Of a DNA stretch of 27,386 bases, positions 5,376 through 15,626 are shown one piece after another. The DNA lies in NCBI GenBank assembly GCA_902362805.1, contig CABIXY010000015.1, positions 1 to 27,386 of the forward strand, read 5' to 3'. The position numbers and the translations under genes were made by a program. The stretch comes from Eubacteriaceae bacterium. Lineage in GTDB: Bacteria > Bacillota > Clostridia > Peptostreptococcales > Anaerovoracaceae. Under the pieces are notes generated by a model that was given only the letters and a program-made list of their open reading frames with translations, did not search any database and had not been told where the DNA came from. The stretch's first letter is position 1. Every line of letters starts with the position of its first letter.

Positions 5376-8300
5376 TTAATCCAGCTCTACAATTTCAGGT
5401 TCATTCACCTCATAGATGCCTGCGGTTTCCGCTTCGTAATCTTCTTCACGTGCTTCTGCAACGGGCTCCTCTACGTATTCATCTAGTTCGTCATCCTCTT
5501 CCTGGTATCTTTCGTATTCTCTCATAAATTCTTCATTTACACCGTAATCGAGATTTATGTTTTTATATCTCTTCATACCCGTTCCAGCAGGAATCAGCTT
5601 ACCGATGATAACGTTTTCTTTCAGGCCCATGAGCTTGTCATTCTTGCCTTTGATTGCCGCATCAGTCAGAACTCTGGTCGTCTCCTGGAAGGATGCTGCT
5701 GATAAGAACGAGTTCGTAGCCAGGGATGCCTTCGTGATACCGAGAAGCATCTGTTTGCCCTTGGCAGGTTCACCGCCGTCAGCAAGTGCTTCTTCGTTTG
5801 CATCCTGAATTTCAAATTTGCTGTATAATCCGCCCGGCAGCAATGTAGTGTCGCCTGCATCTTCAATTTTGAACTTCGAAAGCATCTGGCTGACAATCAC
5901 TTCAACGTGTTTGTCATTGATGTCTACACCCTGATTCTTATATACACGCTGTACCTCTTTCAACAGGTACTGATATACACCTTCTACACCGTTGAGTCTC
6001 AGAATATCGTGCGGATTCAGCGGACCGCTTGTGATGTTTCCGCCGGCGTAGATGTAGTCGTCTTTCTTAACGGCAAGTCTTGCACCGTAAGGAACTACAT
6101 ATACTTTATCTTCTCCTTCGTCACTTCTCACAGTAACTTCGGTTTTGTTATCTGATCTAGGCTGAATGTCAATGACTCTGCCGTTCTCCTCACAGATTTC
6201 AGCAAGACCCTTTGGCTTTCTAGCTTCGAACAATTCCTCTACTCTCGGAAGACCGTGAGTGATATCGGAACCAGCTACACCACCAGTATGGAAAGTTCTC
6301 ATGGTCAGCTGTGTACCCGGTTCACCGATGGACTGTGCAGCAGTGATACCGACGGACTCGCCGATGTTGACTTCCTCTCCGGTGGCCAGGTTTCTGCCAT
6401 AACATTTTGCACAGATACCTGTTTTGCTGTGGCAGGTCATGACGGACCTGATTGCAATGGACTCAATACCGCAGTTGACCACTTCCACGGACTGTTCGTC
6501 GGTGATTTCCTCACCCTGCTCTACGATGACTTCTCCAGTCTGCGGATTGACGATATCCACAAGAGCCGTTCTGCCCGCAATACGCTGATTGAGCGGTTCA
6601 ATGACTTCTTTGCCGTCGGTAAAGGCTCTTACTTCCACACCTTCATCCGTTCCGCAGTCGAATTCTCTGACGATGACATTATGAGAAACGTCAACCAGTC
6701 TTCTGGTCAGATAACCAGAGTCCGCTGTACGGAGCGCTGTATCGGCCAGACCCTTTCGAGCACCGTTGGAAGAGATAAAGTACTCCAAGATGGAAAGTCC
6801 TTCACGGAAGTTTGCCTTGATTGGTATCTCTACAGTCTTACCAGTTGCGTTGGCCATCAGACCACGCATTCCTCCAACCTGTCTGATCTGGTTCTTACTA
6901 CCTCTGGCTCCGGATGTCGTCATGATGTTCAGATTGTTCTTTGGTTCCAAGGATTCCATCAGAGCATCCGCTACATCGTCGGTCGTCTTGTTCCAAATTT
7001 CAATAACCTTATCATATCTTTCAGAATTGGACATGAGGCCCATTCTGTAAGCTTTTTCGTATTTGTCTACTTCTTTCTGTGATTCTGCGACGATATCCCA
7101 CTTGTTGTCAGGAATCTTCATGTCGTCAATACCGATGGTTACAGCGGCCTTTGTTGAATAGTGGTAGCCCATGTCTTTGATGTAGTCAAGCATGATGACA
7201 GTACCCGTATTGCCGTGAGTCTTGTAACACTTGTCGATGATTGCACCCAGCTTCTTTTTGTCACAGAGGAAGTCGACTTCCAATGAATATGGGTCCATAT
7301 TACGATCGACGAAACCGAGATCCTGTGGAATCTGCTGGTTATAAATGAATCTTCCTACTGTCGATTCTACCAGTCTTCCCCTCTTATCGTTTTCATCCAG
7401 ATACATTCTCACCTTGACTTTGGCGTGAATATCTACAATTTCATCCTGATATGCCATGAGCATTTCATCAATATCTGTAAAGACTTTGCCGTCTCCCTTT
7501 TCAGGAACTCTTTCAAAACCTGCGGCTCTGAAAGCTTCGGCTGACTTTTTGTCGTTAAATTCGTCTCTCTCGTAGAATACTTTTTCTCTACCGTCTACAA
7601 CCTCTACCTTTTTGCATGTTCCAGGGTAAGTCAGATAGTATGCACCCAGAATCATATCCTGTGTAGGTGTAGTAATCGGCGATCCGTCTTTTGGCGCCAA
7701 AATGTTGTTTACTGACAGCATCAGGAACCTGGCTTCCGCCTGTGCCTCTACAGAAAGAGGTACGTGAACGGCCATCTGGTCTCCGTCAAAGTCAGCGTTG
7801 AAGGCTGTACATACCAGCGGATGCAGCTTGATTGCCTTGCCCTCTACCAATACAGGTTCGAAAGCCTGGATACCTAGTCTATGCAGCGTCGGCGCACGGT
7901 TCAGCATAACAGGATGTTCTTTGATAACGCCCTCTAATACGTCCCATACTTCCGGTCTTACCTTCTCTACCATTCTCTTGGCGTTCTTGATGTTGTGGGC
8001 ATAACCCTGTTCCACCAGTTCTTTCATGATGAAAGGCTTAAACAGTTCCAGAGCCATCTTCTTAGGAAGTCCGCACTGGAAGAACTTTAACTCCGGACCT
8101 ACTACGATTACAGAACGGCCTGAATAGTCAACACGCTTACCCAGCAAGTTCTGTCTGAATCTTCCCTGTTTACCCTTCAGCATGTCAGACAATGACTTCA
8201 GAGGTCTGGAACCAGGACCTGTAACAGGTCTGCCTCTTCTTCCGTTGTCGATCAAAGAGTCTACCGCTTCCTGCAGCATTCTCTTCTCATTTCTGACGAT

Positions 8301-9167
8301 GATATCAGGCGCGCCTAATTCCAAAAGTCTGTTCAGTCTGTTATTTCTGTTGATTACTCTTCTATATAAGTCGTTGAGGTCAGAGGTGGCAAATCTGCCG
8401 CCGTCCAGTTGAACCATCGGACGCAGATCCGGCGGAATAACTGGAATCACCTCCAAGATCATCCACTCCGGCTTGTTAGCGGAAAGTCTCAGGGCTTCTA
8501 CTACTTCCAGCCTTCTAACAATCCTGATTTTCTTCTGACCAGTAGCTGTTTTCAATTTCTCGCGCAGATCCTTTGAAAGTGCTTCCAAATCAATCTGTGA
8601 CAAAAGTTCTCTGACAGCTTCAGCACCCATAGCAGCCTTGAAGTCGCTTCCATACTTGTCTTTCGCTTCTCTGTACTGCTGCTCTGTGAGGATTTCTTTA
8701 TATCCAAGATCGGTTTCGCCTGGATCAGTTACGATATATGCCGCAAAGTAAAGGACTTTCTCCAGGTTTCTCGGAGTGATATCGAGAATAAGCCCCATTC
8801 TCGAAGGAATCCCTTTGAAGTACCAGATGTGAGAAACCGGGGCAGCCAGTTTGATGTGTCCCATTCTCTCTCTTCTTACTTTCGCTTTCGTAACCTCTAC
8901 ACCGCAGCGGTCACAGACAATACCTTTATATCTGATTCTTTTATATTTTCCGCAATGACATTCCCAGTCCTTCATAGGTCCAAAAATCTTTTCGCAGAAC
9001 AGACCATCTTTTTCTGGCTTCAAAGTCCTATAGTTGATTGTCTCCGGCTTTGTTACTTCGCCGTGGGACCATTCCATAATCTTGTCTGTTGAGGCCAATT
9101 TGATCTGTAAAGATTCGAAGTTGTTAAGTTCGAAATTGTTCGCATTTTTATTTACATTCTCAGTCAA
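5376..9167 (-). CDS. rpoC: DNA-directed RNA polymerase subunit beta'
   Basis: The 1263-aa product is the catalytic beta' subunit. The N-terminal zinc ribbon uses Cys70, Cys72, Cys85 and Cys88 (CHC...CDRC). The Mg-binding catalytic motif NADFDGDQ is at 457-464. The second zinc site ([16 protein letters not shown]) and the trigger-loop region ([21 protein letters not shown]) are present. An acidic tail ([13 protein letters not shown] onward) ends the protein, as is common in Clostridia. There is no large lineage-specific insertion. The start codon is TTG (9165-9167): GGGGAG lies about 7 nt upstream, and the next in-frame ATG is at codon 31, inside the conserved ESLQIKLAS region. rpoB ends 17 bp upstream, and a strong terminator follows. 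Confidence 0.98.
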   Translation of the reverse strand: MTENVNKNANNFELNNFESLQIKLASTDKIMEWSHGEVTKPETINYRTLKPEKDGLFCEKIFGPMKDWECHCGKYKRIRYKGIVCDRCGVEVTKAKVRRERMGHIKLAAPVSHIWYFKGIPSRMGLILDITPRNLEKVLYFAAYIVTDPGETDLGYKEILTEQQYREAKDKYGSDFKAAMGAEAVRELLSQIDLEALSKDLREKLKTATGQKKIRIVRRLEVVEALRLSANKPEWMILEVIPVIPPDLRPMVQLDGGRFATSDLNDLYRRVINRNNRLNRLLELGAPDIIVRNEKRMLQEAVDSLIDNGRRGRPVTGPGSRPLKSLSDMLKGKQGRFRQNLLGKRVDYSGRSVIVVGPELKFFQCGLPKKMALELFKPFIMKELVEQGYAHNIKNAKRMVEKVRPEVWDVLEGVIKEHPVMLNRAPTLHRLGIQAFEPVLVEGKAIKLHPLVCTAFNADFDGDQMAVHVPLSVEAQAEARFLMLSVNNILAPKDGSPITTPTQDMILGAYYLTYPGTCKKVEVVDGREKVFYERDEFNDKKSAEAFRAAGFERVPEKGDGKVFTDIDEMLMAYQDEIVDIHAKVKVRMYLDENDKRGRLVESTVGRFIYNQQIPQDLGFVDRNMDPYSLEVDFLCDKKKLGAIIDKCYKTHGNTGTVIMLDYIKDMGYHYSTKAAVTIGIDDMKIPDNKWDIVAESQKEVDKYEKAYRMGLMSNSERYDKVIEIWNKTTDDVADALMESLEPKNNLNIMTTSGARGSKNQIRQVGGMRGLMANATGKTVEIPIKANFREGLSILEYFISSNGARKGLADTALRTADSGYLTRRLVDVSHNVIVREFDCGTDEGVEVRAFTDGKEVIEPLNQRIAGRTALVDIVNPQTGEVIVEQGEEITDEQSVEVVNCGIESIAIRSVMTCHSKTGICAKCYGRNLATGEEVNIGESVGITAAQSIGEPGTQLTMRTFHTGGVAGSDITHGLPRVEELFEARKPKGLAEICEENGRVIDIQPRSDNKTEVTVRSDEGEDKVYVVPYGARLAVKKDDYIYAGGNITSGPLNPHDILRLNGVEGVYQYLLKEVQRVYKNQGVDINDKHVEVIVSQMLSKFKIEDAGDTTLLPGGLYSKFEIQDANEEALADGGEPAKGKQMLLGITKASLATNSFLSAASFQETTRVLTDAAIKGKNDKLMGLKENVIIGKLIPAGTGMKRYKNINLDYGVNEEFMREYERYQEEDDELDEYVEEPVAEAREEDYEAETAGIYEVNEPEIVELD

Positions 9168-9184
9168 AGATTTTCTCCCCTTTC

Positions 9185-12100
9185 TTATAACTGTTCATCA
9201 TCTGCAAAGTGATCGCTTATCATGTCATCGTCGGGGGTTTCTTCGGTAAAGCCCTCTGCAAATAATTTTTCTTCGCTTTCCTCAAGTTCAGTATCTACGG
9301 TCATGATTCCGTCAATGCCGGAAACATCATCATATTCTGATACTTCTTTAATCTGGATTTCCTCATTGTCCTCAATCAGAACTCTGACGTCCAAAGCAAG
9401 GGACTGCATTTCCTTAATCAGTACCTTGAAGGATTCTGGAATTCCAGGTTCCGGAATATTTTCACCCTTTACGATTGCCTCGTAGGTCTGTACCCTTCCC
9501 ACGATATCGTCGGATTTTACAGTGAGAATTTCCTGCAGAGTATAAGCTGCACCATAGGCCTCCAGAGCCCAAACTTCCATCTCTCCAAAACGCTGTCCGC
9601 CGAACTGCGCTTTACCGCCAAGAGGCTGCTGTGTTACCAGGGAATAAGGTCCTGTACTTCTAGCGTGAATCTTATCGTCAACCAAATGGTGAAGTTTCAG
9701 CATATACATGTAACCTACGGTTACCGGGCTGTCGAACCATTCTCCGGTCCTGCCGTCTCTTAAATTTAATTTTCCTGTTTCTGAATATCCTACATCTACT
9801 AAAAGTTCACGGATGTCTTTTTCTGTAGCACCGTCGAATACTGGCGTTGCAATATACCAGCCTTTCTTCTTTGCTGCCAGACCCAGGTGCACTTCCAATA
9901 CCTGCCCTACGTTCATTCGGGAAGGTACGCCCAGCGGATTCAGCATGACCTGAAGAGATTCTCCATTCTCCATGAATGGCATATCCTCTTCTGGCAGAAT
10001 CCTGGAGATAACACCTTTATTACCGTGTCTTCCGGCCATCTTGTCGCCGACATTGATTTTTCTCTTTGTCGCAATATAACATCTTACCAGTTTGTTGACC
10101 CCTGGAGGAAGTTCATCGCCGTTTTCCCTGGAGAAAATTCTCACGTCAACAACGATACCCGTCTCGCCATGAGGCACTCTCAGGGAAGTGTCTCTCACTT
10201 CTCTGGCTTTCTCACCAAAGATTGCACGCAGCAGCCTTTCTTCAGCGCTGAGGTCGTTTTCACCCTTAGGGGTTACTTTGCCGACCAAAATGTCTGTAGA
10301 CTCTACTTCTGCTCCGACTCTGATGATACCTTCTTCATCCAAATCTTTCAGTGCATCGTCGCCTACATTCGGAATGTCCCTGGTGATTTCCTCCGGTCCA
10401 AGCTTGGTATCTCTGGCTTCTGCTTCATATTCTACAATGTGAAGGGAAGTCAGAACGTCGTTCATCAAAAGCTTTTCGTTGAGAATAATCGCGTCCTCGT
10501 AATTGTAGCCTTCCCAGGTCATGAATCCGATCAGCAGGTTCTTGCCGAGAGCGATTTCACCCAGTTCTGTAGAAGGTCCGTCAGCGATGACTTCGCCTTC
10601 TTCTACATGCTCGCCATGACCTACAATTGGTCTCTGGTTGATGCAGGTTCCCTGGTTGGATCTCTTGAATTTCAGTAATTTATATTCGTCTAATCCGTTG
10701 TTGTCATCTCTTCTGATTGCAATTCTTTCTGCGTCAACGAATTCAATGGTTCCGGCATGTCTTGCCAGAATCACGACGCCGGAATCCCTCGCAGCCTTAA
10801 ATTCCATACCTGTTCCCACGTATGGTGCTTCCGTTACCAGCAGAGGCACTGCCTGACGCTGCATGTTGGATCCCATCAGGGCACGGTTAGCGTCGTCGTT
10901 TTCCAAGAATGGAATCATGGCGGTCGCCACAGATACTACCTGTTTTGGCGATACGTCCATCATGTCTACCACTTCTCTTGGGAACATGGCGATTTCTCCG
11001 CCTACCCCTCTAGCTGCAACCTTTGCATTGATGAAGTGCCCTTCCTCATCGAGAGGCTCATTGGCCTGGGCGATGATAAGCAGTTCTTCTTCGTCAGCAG
11101 TAATATATCTGATTTCCTTTGTTACAAGGCCTGTTTCTTTCTGCACGACTCTGTACGGAGTTTCAATGAATCCATACTCGTCTACAATACCATAGGTAGT
11201 CAGGGAACCGATCAAGCCGATGTTCGGACCTTCTGGCGTCTCGATCGGACACATACGGCCATAATGGGACTGGTGTACGTCTCGAACTTCGAATCCGGCC
11301 CTTTCTCTGGAAAGACCGCCTGGCCCCAGAGCAGATAATCTTCTCTTGTGCGTCAATTCGGCAAGAGGATTGTTCTGGTCCATGAACTGAGACAGCTGGG
11401 AACTTCCGAAGAACTCTTTGATGGCAGCGGTTACAGGTCTGATGTTCATCAGTGCCTGTGGTGTCGTCACTTCGATGTCCTGAATGGTCATTCTCTCTTT
11501 GACGACCCTTTCCATTCTTGCCAGACCAATTCTAAACTGGTTCTGTAAAAGTTCGCCTACGGTTCTCAGTCTTCGATTTCCTAAGTGGTCGATGTCGTCT
11601 GTATTACCGATACCATAATTTAAGTTCAGAATATAGCTGACCGACGCAATGATATCTTCCATAAGAATATGCTTTGGTGACAAGTCGTTCTTTCTCGCTA
11701 CCAGCATATCTTTGATTTCGTCTTCACTCTGACACTGTTCCAAAATTTCCATCAGGACAGGGTAAAATACCTTGTCTGCAACCTTCAGACCGCTAGTGTC
11801 AAACTCTACATATTGATCCAGAGCAACGAATTTGTTTCCGATTACCTTTGTAACCTGTGTCTCGTCGTCTCTTCCATATGCCATTACAAATTCCACGCCT
11901 GCATCTTCAATTTGTCTCGCTAATCCGCGGCTGATCTTCTGGCCTGCCTCCGCCAAAATCTCACCAGTATTCGGATCGATAACGTCTTCTGCTGCAACTG
12001 CTTCTGCCAATCTGTTGGAGAGACCTAATTTCTTGTTATACTTATATCTGCCTACCTTTGCAAGGTCATATCTCTTTGCATCAAAAAACAGCGAATTAAG

Positions 12101-12859
12101 CAGAGATTTGGCACTTTCCACTGTCGGTGGTTCGCCTGGTCTCAGCTTTTTGTAAATTTCTTTCAGACCGCTTTCGTAGTCGTTTGTCGCATCTTTTTCT
12201 AAGGTTTTCAGCAATCTGCTGTCCTCTCCAAAGATGTCAAGAATTTCTTGGTCAGAACCGATTCCCAAGGCCCTCAAAAGCGTGGTCAAAGGCTGTTTTC
12301 TGGTTCTGTCAACCCTTACAGAAATGATCTCGTTGGAATCGGTTTCGTATTCCAGCCATGCACCTCTGTTAGGGATAATCTGTGTCGAATATAATTTATT
12401 GTTTGATTTATCAGTTTCAACGCTATAATAAGGTCCAGGTGAACGAACCAGCTGAGTTACGATAACTCTCTCCGCTCCATTATAAATGAAAGTTCCCTTC
12501 TCTGTCATCAGAGGGAAATCTCCCATGAATACTTCCTGTTCCTTTACTTCGCCTGTTTCTTTGTTAACGAGTCTTACTCTGACTTTAAGTGGAGCTGCGT
12601 ATGTGACATCTCTTTCCTTACACTCCTCCTGCTCATACTTTGGAGGATCATTAAGGGAGTAATCTATGAATTCTAATATAAGATTATCCGCATAATCTCT
12701 AATAGGGGAGATGTCTTCAAAAACTTCTCGGAGACCCTCTTTAATGAACCAATCATATGAGCTGGTCTGAATCTCAATCAAGTTTGGCATCACGCCGACT
12801 TCATTGATCTTTGAGAAGGTCATACGTTCTTTTCTACCTACTTTGATAGGTTTTGGCAT
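9185..12859 (-). CDS. rpoB: DNA-directed RNA polymerase subunit beta
   Basis: The product is the beta subunit (1224 aa from the ATG chosen here, [17 protein letters not shown]). The rifampicin pocket [20 protein letters not shown] then [10 protein letters not shown] has Asp494, His504 and Ser509 at the positions of E. coli D516, H526 and S531, the sensitive residues. The C-terminal [19 protein letters not shown] and an acidic tail are typical. A GTG nine bases upstream (12866-12868) also opens the frame, but the AAGGAG site overlaps that GTG and sits 8 nt before the ATG at 12857-12859, so the ATG is the real start. It has its own promoter, because a metabolic island separates it from rplL. 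Confidence 0.97.
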   Translation of the reverse strand: MPKPIKVGRKERMTFSKINEVGVMPNLIEIQTSSYDWFIKEGLREVFEDISPIRDYADNLILEFIDYSLNDPPKYEQEECKERDVTYAAPLKVRVRLVNKETGEVKEQEVFMGDFPLMTEKGTFIYNGAERVIVTQLVRSPGPYYSVETDKSNNKLYSTQIIPNRGAWLEYETDSNEIISVRVDRTRKQPLTTLLRALGIGSDQEILDIFGEDSRLLKTLEKDATNDYESGLKEIYKKLRPGEPPTVESAKSLLNSLFFDAKRYDLAKVGRYKYNKKLGLSNRLAEAVAAEDVIDPNTGEILAEAGQKISRGLARQIEDAGVEFVMAYGRDDETQVTKVIGNKFVALDQYVEFDTSGLKVADKVFYPVLMEILEQCQSEDEIKDMLVARKNDLSPKHILMEDIIASVSYILNLNYGIGNTDDIDHLGNRRLRTVGELLQNQFRIGLARMERVVKERMTIQDIEVTTPQALMNIRPVTAAIKEFFGSSQLSQFMDQNNPLAELTHKRRLSALGPGGLSRERAGFEVRDVHQSHYGRMCPIETPEGPNIGLIGSLTTYGIVDEYGFIETPYRVVQKETGLVTKEIRYITADEEELLIIAQANEPLDEEGHFINAKVAARGVGGEIAMFPREVVDMMDVSPKQVVSVATAMIPFLENDDANRALMGSNMQRQAVPLLVTEAPYVGTGMEFKAARDSGVVILARHAGTIEFVDAERIAIRRDDNNGLDEYKLLKFKRSNQGTCINQRPIVGHGEHVEEGEVIADGPSTELGEIALGKNLLIGFMTWEGYNYEDAIILNEKLLMNDVLTSLHIVEYEAEARDTKLGPEEITRDIPNVGDDALKDLDEEGIIRVGAEVESTDILVGKVTPKGENDLSAEERLLRAIFGEKAREVRDTSLRVPHGETGIVVDVRIFSRENGDELPPGVNKLVRCYIATKRKINVGDKMAGRHGNKGVISRILPEEDMPFMENGESLQVMLNPLGVPSRMNVGQVLEVHLGLAAKKKGWYIATPVFDGATEKDIRELLVDVGYSETGKLNLRDGRTGEWFDSPVTVGYMYMLKLHHLVDDKIHARSTGPYSLVTQQPLGGKAQFGGQRFGEMEVWALEAYGAAYTLQEILTVKSDDIVGRVQTYEAIVKGENIPEPGIPESFKVLIKEMQSLALDVRVLIEDNEEIQIKEVSEYDDVSGIDGIMTVDTELEESEEKLFAEGFTEETPDDDMISDHFADDEQL

Positions 12860-12909
12860 ATTTATCACTCCTTATATCTTAACAGTTTACATTTGCGTGG
12901 CAGTCTATT

Positions 12910-12938
12910 ATGATACCATATGCTTGTCAAACAGTCAA
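12910..12938 (-). promoter_or_regulatory. Predicted sigma-A promoter of rpoBC
   Basis: On the minus strand there is a -35 TTGACT (12933-12938), a 17-bp spacer and a -10 TATCAT (12910-12915). A second TTGACA starts 7 bp downstream but lacks a suitable -10. rpoBC needs its own promoter here because rplJL is closed by a terminator 4.7 kb upstream. Confidence 0.6.
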
Positions 12939-13058
12939 GCTTTTTTGAAAAAATACTAGCAAATTTTTTCCATTCCGTTTATTCGAGTATTGTGAAATTG
13001 CTCATTTCCTATACTTCTTTTGACAAAAAAACAGAAAAATGCACCAACACAAATTCTT

Positions 13059-13087
13059 TTGCGGTAATGCCGCTTATGTGGTACTAT
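13059..13087 (+). promoter_or_regulatory. Predicted promoter of the LysR gene
   Basis: There is a -35 TTGCGG (13059-13064), a 17-bp spacer and a -10 TACTAT (13082-13087), with TG-G before the -10 (extended -10). Nearby GAAAT-TGCTC-ATTTC (around 12996-13010) is a short dyad that could be an autoregulatory site, which is speculative. Confidence 0.4.
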
Positions 13088-13119
13088 GAATTTATATTGA
13101 TACATGTGGGAGAATTGAA

Positions 13120-13980
13120 ATGGAGTATAAGCAAATTGAGGCCTTTATCGCCATAGCAGAATTGAAGAATATCACCAAAGCCGCAGATACACTGTTCGTG
13201 TCTCAGTCCGCATTGAGTTATCGGCTTAAGACGTTAGAAGATGAGATTGGCGCCACACTGGTTACTCGTAATAAAGGAATTGCCAATATCTGCCTCACCA
13301 CAAGGGGCGAAGAATTTCTTTCTATCGCCAGAGAATGGGAAGACGTGTACCGCAAAGCCCTTGCGTTCAGTACCCTGACTGAGATTACTACGATCAGGAT
13401 TGCTGCCCCTGCAAGTGTACATGAGCAGTATTCCAGTCTCTATACACAGATTACCGCAGAGAGCAGCAACGCGCGATTATCGGTCAGCACCTATAACTCC
13501 GCTGCCATTCCATCCGTCGTCGAAAGCAGAGACGCCGATATTGGATTTGGCTTCATCTACAGAAACAGTCCAAAGCTTTTGGTGCGTGAGATTCAGTCCA
13601 CCCCCATGGTGCTGGTTGAACGATCAAAAACCGACCGCAGGTCTAGCGCTGTCGAGCCTTCCGCACTTGATCCGTCCAAAGCAGTATTGGTCAAAGGAAT
13701 TGCTCTGGACAATCCCGACTGCGCAGCCTTTTACAAATCCTGGTTCGGAACGAAGATGCCTTTTCACATGTATGTGGACTCGCCCTCACTACTATTCAAA
13801 ACACTGCCCGTAGGCGGCTGGTGCATCCTTCCCGAGAACCATACCAGACGTCTAAGCGAAGATGCGGATTTTCATTTTTATAAACTGAAAGATACCAGCT
13901 TTACCCTCCCCCTATACTTATTTCTTCACAAAGAGGCCGATGAAAGCCTTAAAATCCTTATAAAGAAATATTTCGACTAG
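13120..13980 (+). CDS. LysR-family transcriptional regulator
   Basis: The 286-aa product begins with a winged helix-turn-helix typical of LysR proteins (1-60: MEYKQIEAFIAIAELKNITK, then AADTLFVSQSALSYRLKTLE). A linker helix and an effector-binding domain (about 90-286) follow, in which LysR proteins sense a small molecule. The ATG has GGGAG 7 nt upstream. The gene converges on the NhaC-type antiporter, and a bidirectional terminator separates the two. Its likely targets are its own promoter and the divergent antiporter/aminotransferase promoters, where a large palindrome lies at 15497-15549. The effector is unknown. By analogy with catabolic LysR regulators it would be the substrate or an intermediate of the adjacent pathway. 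Confidence 0.93.
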   Translation: MEYKQIEAFIAIAELKNITKAADTLFVSQSALSYRLKTLEDEIGATLVTRNKGIANICLTTRGEEFLSIAREWEDVYRKALAFSTLTEITTIRIAAPASVHEQYSSLYTQITAESSNARLSVSTYNSAAIPSVVESRDADIGFGFIYRNSPKLLVREIQSTPMVLVERSKTDRRSSAVEPSALDPSKAVLVKGIALDNPDCAAFYKSWFGTKMPFHMYVDSPSLLFKTLPVGGWCILPENHTRRLSEDADFHFYKLKDTSFTLPLYLFLHKEADESLKILIKKYFD

Positions 13981-13984
13981 CAGG

Positions 13985-14016
13985 AAAAATCCTCCCCGCA
14001 GTGTGGGAGGATTTTT
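13985..14016. terminator. Bidirectional terminator between the LysR gene and the antiporter gene
   Basis: AAAAATCCTCCC (13985-13996) and GGGAGGATTTTT (14005-14016) form a perfect 12-bp stem with an 8-nt loop. The T-run on each strand lets it end both convergent transcripts. Confidence 0.92.
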
Positions 14017-14029
14017 ATATATAGGCCGT

Positions 14030-15400
14030 TTATTCTTCGCCGTCCTTGGCATATCTTCTTCCAATGCCGGTGAGGATACTCAGTACGAACAAGACCAGGA
14101 GCAAAATTCCGTGAAAGCTGTACGGTACAATATCGAAGTATCCAAAATCAGAAGGAATAGAACCTATTTCTGCTGTAAAACCCAGGCACAGCATGACTGG
14201 CGTGCCGTAAGGCAAAATAGAAGAAATGCCGCAGGCCGTTCCATCCAAAATGTTGGCGCCCCGCGTCCGTTCGATACCAAAGTCTTTGGTCACTTTGCGC
14301 ACCATCGGTCCAAAGAACAGCACGGCCGGTGAACTTCCTCCTGCTGCAGCAGTTCCCACAGCTGTGCCCAGCATACAGACCAGTTCTGCAGAGCGGGCGG
14401 ATTTGCAGTTTTTGGTAAGGCCCTGGACCAGTGCATCAAAAGCGCCGCTGCAATTGAGGATTTCCAGGAGAATGAATAGCAGCACACAGTACATGACTAG
14501 ATTGATCATGCCGGACAAGCCAGCAACGATTGGTCCTTCATTCGCAAGCATCGCTTTCAAATCAATGGTTCCCAGAACCAGGTTCAGCACGATGCCCATC
14601 GCATCACAGACAAGCAGTGTTGCCACTAAGTCAAAGCCCTTTTTAATCATGATAATCATAACTACCGGCAGGATCAAGAGAAGAAGCGCTTTCAAATCTG
14701 CATCTAGGGAAACCCCTTCCATGCTGTGACTTGCCGTCGTCATATTGCCAAGCACAGCAAAGAGTACAGCTGAAATTCCGCCTGCTATGAGAGAATATGG
14801 CAGCCTCGTTCTGACCACGTCTCCCACCTGCGCCTCCTGTGTCAAGGCGGAGCCGATGGTGGTATCTGAAATAGGCGCCAGATTGTCGCCAAAAATGGCT
14901 CCGCTGATAATCGCACCACATACCAGCCCCGGACTGCATCCCATGCCGACTGCAAGCGGCAGCATCACTGGCGCCATGGCCGTGATAGAACCAGAGGAGG
15001 TTCCACAGGAAGTGGATATAATGGCACAGATAACGAAACTGATCAGTGGAAGAAAGCCAGCGTCAAAATTTACTGAGCCGGCAATATGGACCAGCGCTTC
15101 AATCAATCCGCTCTGCCTCAGCAGCTGTCCCAAAACGCCTGCTGACAAAAATGCGATGATGATGATTGCCAGCATGCTGTTGGTCAGTCCTGATATCGCG
15201 ACTTTTCCAAAATTCTTTTTATCTTTTGTTAAAAAAAATCCCGCGATAACGGCCAAAAAAGTAATCAGTGAGAATCGCAGGATTCCCCCGCCGCCGATCT
15301 TCGTTCCGATGATAAGGCCGATAACCATCAAAATGATTGGAACCCATGGTCCGATTTTACCGAGGTAAAAACCTCCGGTGTATTTGTTCTTTAAGTCCAT
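14030..15400 (-). CDS. NhaC-type Na+/H+ antiporter family transporter
   Basis: The product is a polytopic membrane protein of 456 aa with about 11-12 hydrophobic segments and the NhaC-family core: STSCGTSSGSITAMAPVMLP, then GAIISGAIFGDNLAPISDTTIGSA, and later GTAVGTAAAGGSSPAVLFFGP. NhaC-family proteins exchange Na+ for H+, and some members exchange organic or amino acids (for example malate/lactate). The reading frame is open up to 15508, but the best start is the ATG at 15398-15400 (MDLKNKYTGGFYLGKIGPW). It has AAAGGAG 5 nt upstream and follows a good promoter at 15452-15481 that the longer form would place inside the gene. Its divergent pairing with an aminotransferase-aldolase operon suggests uptake or exchange of that pathway's substrate. 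Confidence 0.92.
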   Translation of the reverse strand: MDLKNKYTGGFYLGKIGPWVPIILMVIGLIIGTKIGGGGILRFSLITFLAVIAGFFLTKDKKNFGKVAISGLTNSMLAIIIIAFLSAGVLGQLLRQSGLIEALVHIAGSVNFDAGFLPLISFVICAIISTSCGTSSGSITAMAPVMLPLAVGMGCSPGLVCGAIISGAIFGDNLAPISDTTIGSALTQEAQVGDVVRTRLPYSLIAGGISAVLFAVLGNMTTASHSMEGVSLDADLKALLLLILPVVMIIMIKKGFDLVATLLVCDAMGIVLNLVLGTIDLKAMLANEGPIVAGLSGMINLVMYCVLLFILLEILNCSGAFDALVQGLTKNCKSARSAELVCMLGTAVGTAAAGGSSPAVLFFGPMVRKVTKDFGIERTRGANILDGTACGISSILPYGTPVMLCLGFTAEIGSIPSDFGYFDIVPYSFHGILLLVLFVLSILTGIGRRYAKDGEE

Positions 15401-15451
15401 TTTTGTCTCCTTTGTCATTAAGCGTTTGATCCGTTTGTTTTTATAAGGCTC

Positions 15452-15481
15452 ATTATATGCGAACATGCCTGCACTTGTAAA
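15452..15481 (-). promoter_or_regulatory. Predicted promoter of the antiporter gene
   Basis: On the minus strand there is a -35 TTTACA (15476-15481), an 18-bp spacer and a consensus -10 TATAAT (15452-15457). Its -35 box is 15 bp from the edge of the 53-bp palindrome. Confidence 0.65.
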
Positions 15482-15496
15482 AGTCAGATTTTTGAT

Positions 15497-15549
15497 ATTA
15501 AATAGCAAAACCTTTTCTATTTCAAATAGAAAAGGTTTTCATATTTAAT
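15497..15549. promoter_or_regulatory. 53-bp near-perfect palindrome, likely operator of the divergent promoters
   Basis: The core arms AAAACCTTTTCTATTT (15507-15522) and AAATAGAAAAGGTTTT (15524-15539) are exact inverted copies around one base. Beyond a 2-bp mismatch the symmetry continues with ATTAAATA (15497-15504) and TATTTAAT (15542-15549). The centre (15523) is equidistant from both predicted -35 boxes: 15 bp separate each box from the palindrome. Neither predicted transcript crosses it, so it should act as DNA, not as an RNA hairpin. The LysR protein encoded nearby is the natural candidate to bind it. Confidence 0.8.
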
Positions 15550-15564
15550 AAACAAAGGTTTCAT

Positions 15565-15594
15565 TGGACAGTCCGCCGTCTCCTCATTTAAACT
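15565..15594 (+). promoter_or_regulatory. Predicted promoter of the aminotransferase-aldolase operon
   Basis: There is a -35 TGGACA (15565-15570), an 18-bp spacer and a -10 TAAACT (15589-15594), 33 bp before the start codon. The weak -10 is consistent with a promoter that needs an activator. Confidence 0.45.
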
Positions 15595-15626
15595 GTAAGC
15601 AGAATTAAGGAAAGAGGAGAAACGCA

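Noticed and set aside
5156..5527. Plus-strand ORF reading AWQHEGSW repeats
   Set aside because: It is made of the 48-bp repeat, runs through the rpoC terminator and overlaps the rpoC 3' end antisense. It has no convincing ribosome binding site and no family.
6255..7082. 275-codon plus-strand ORF inside rpoC
   Set aside because: It is an antisense shadow of a highly conserved gene, with a cysteine- and serine-rich composition typical of such frames.
9887..10678. 263-codon plus-strand ORF inside rpoB
   Set aside because: It is an antisense shadow of rpoB; there is no ribosome binding site or recognisable domain.
15401..15508. N-terminal extension of the antiporter (start at 15508)
   Set aside because: It would start inside the operator palindrome, span the predicted promoter and lacks a good ribosome binding site. 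MDLKNKYTGG with AAAGGAG is far better.
15507..15539. Rho-independent terminator
   Set aside because: It lies between two outward-facing promoters, the stem is AT-rich, and no upstream gene on either strand ends there.
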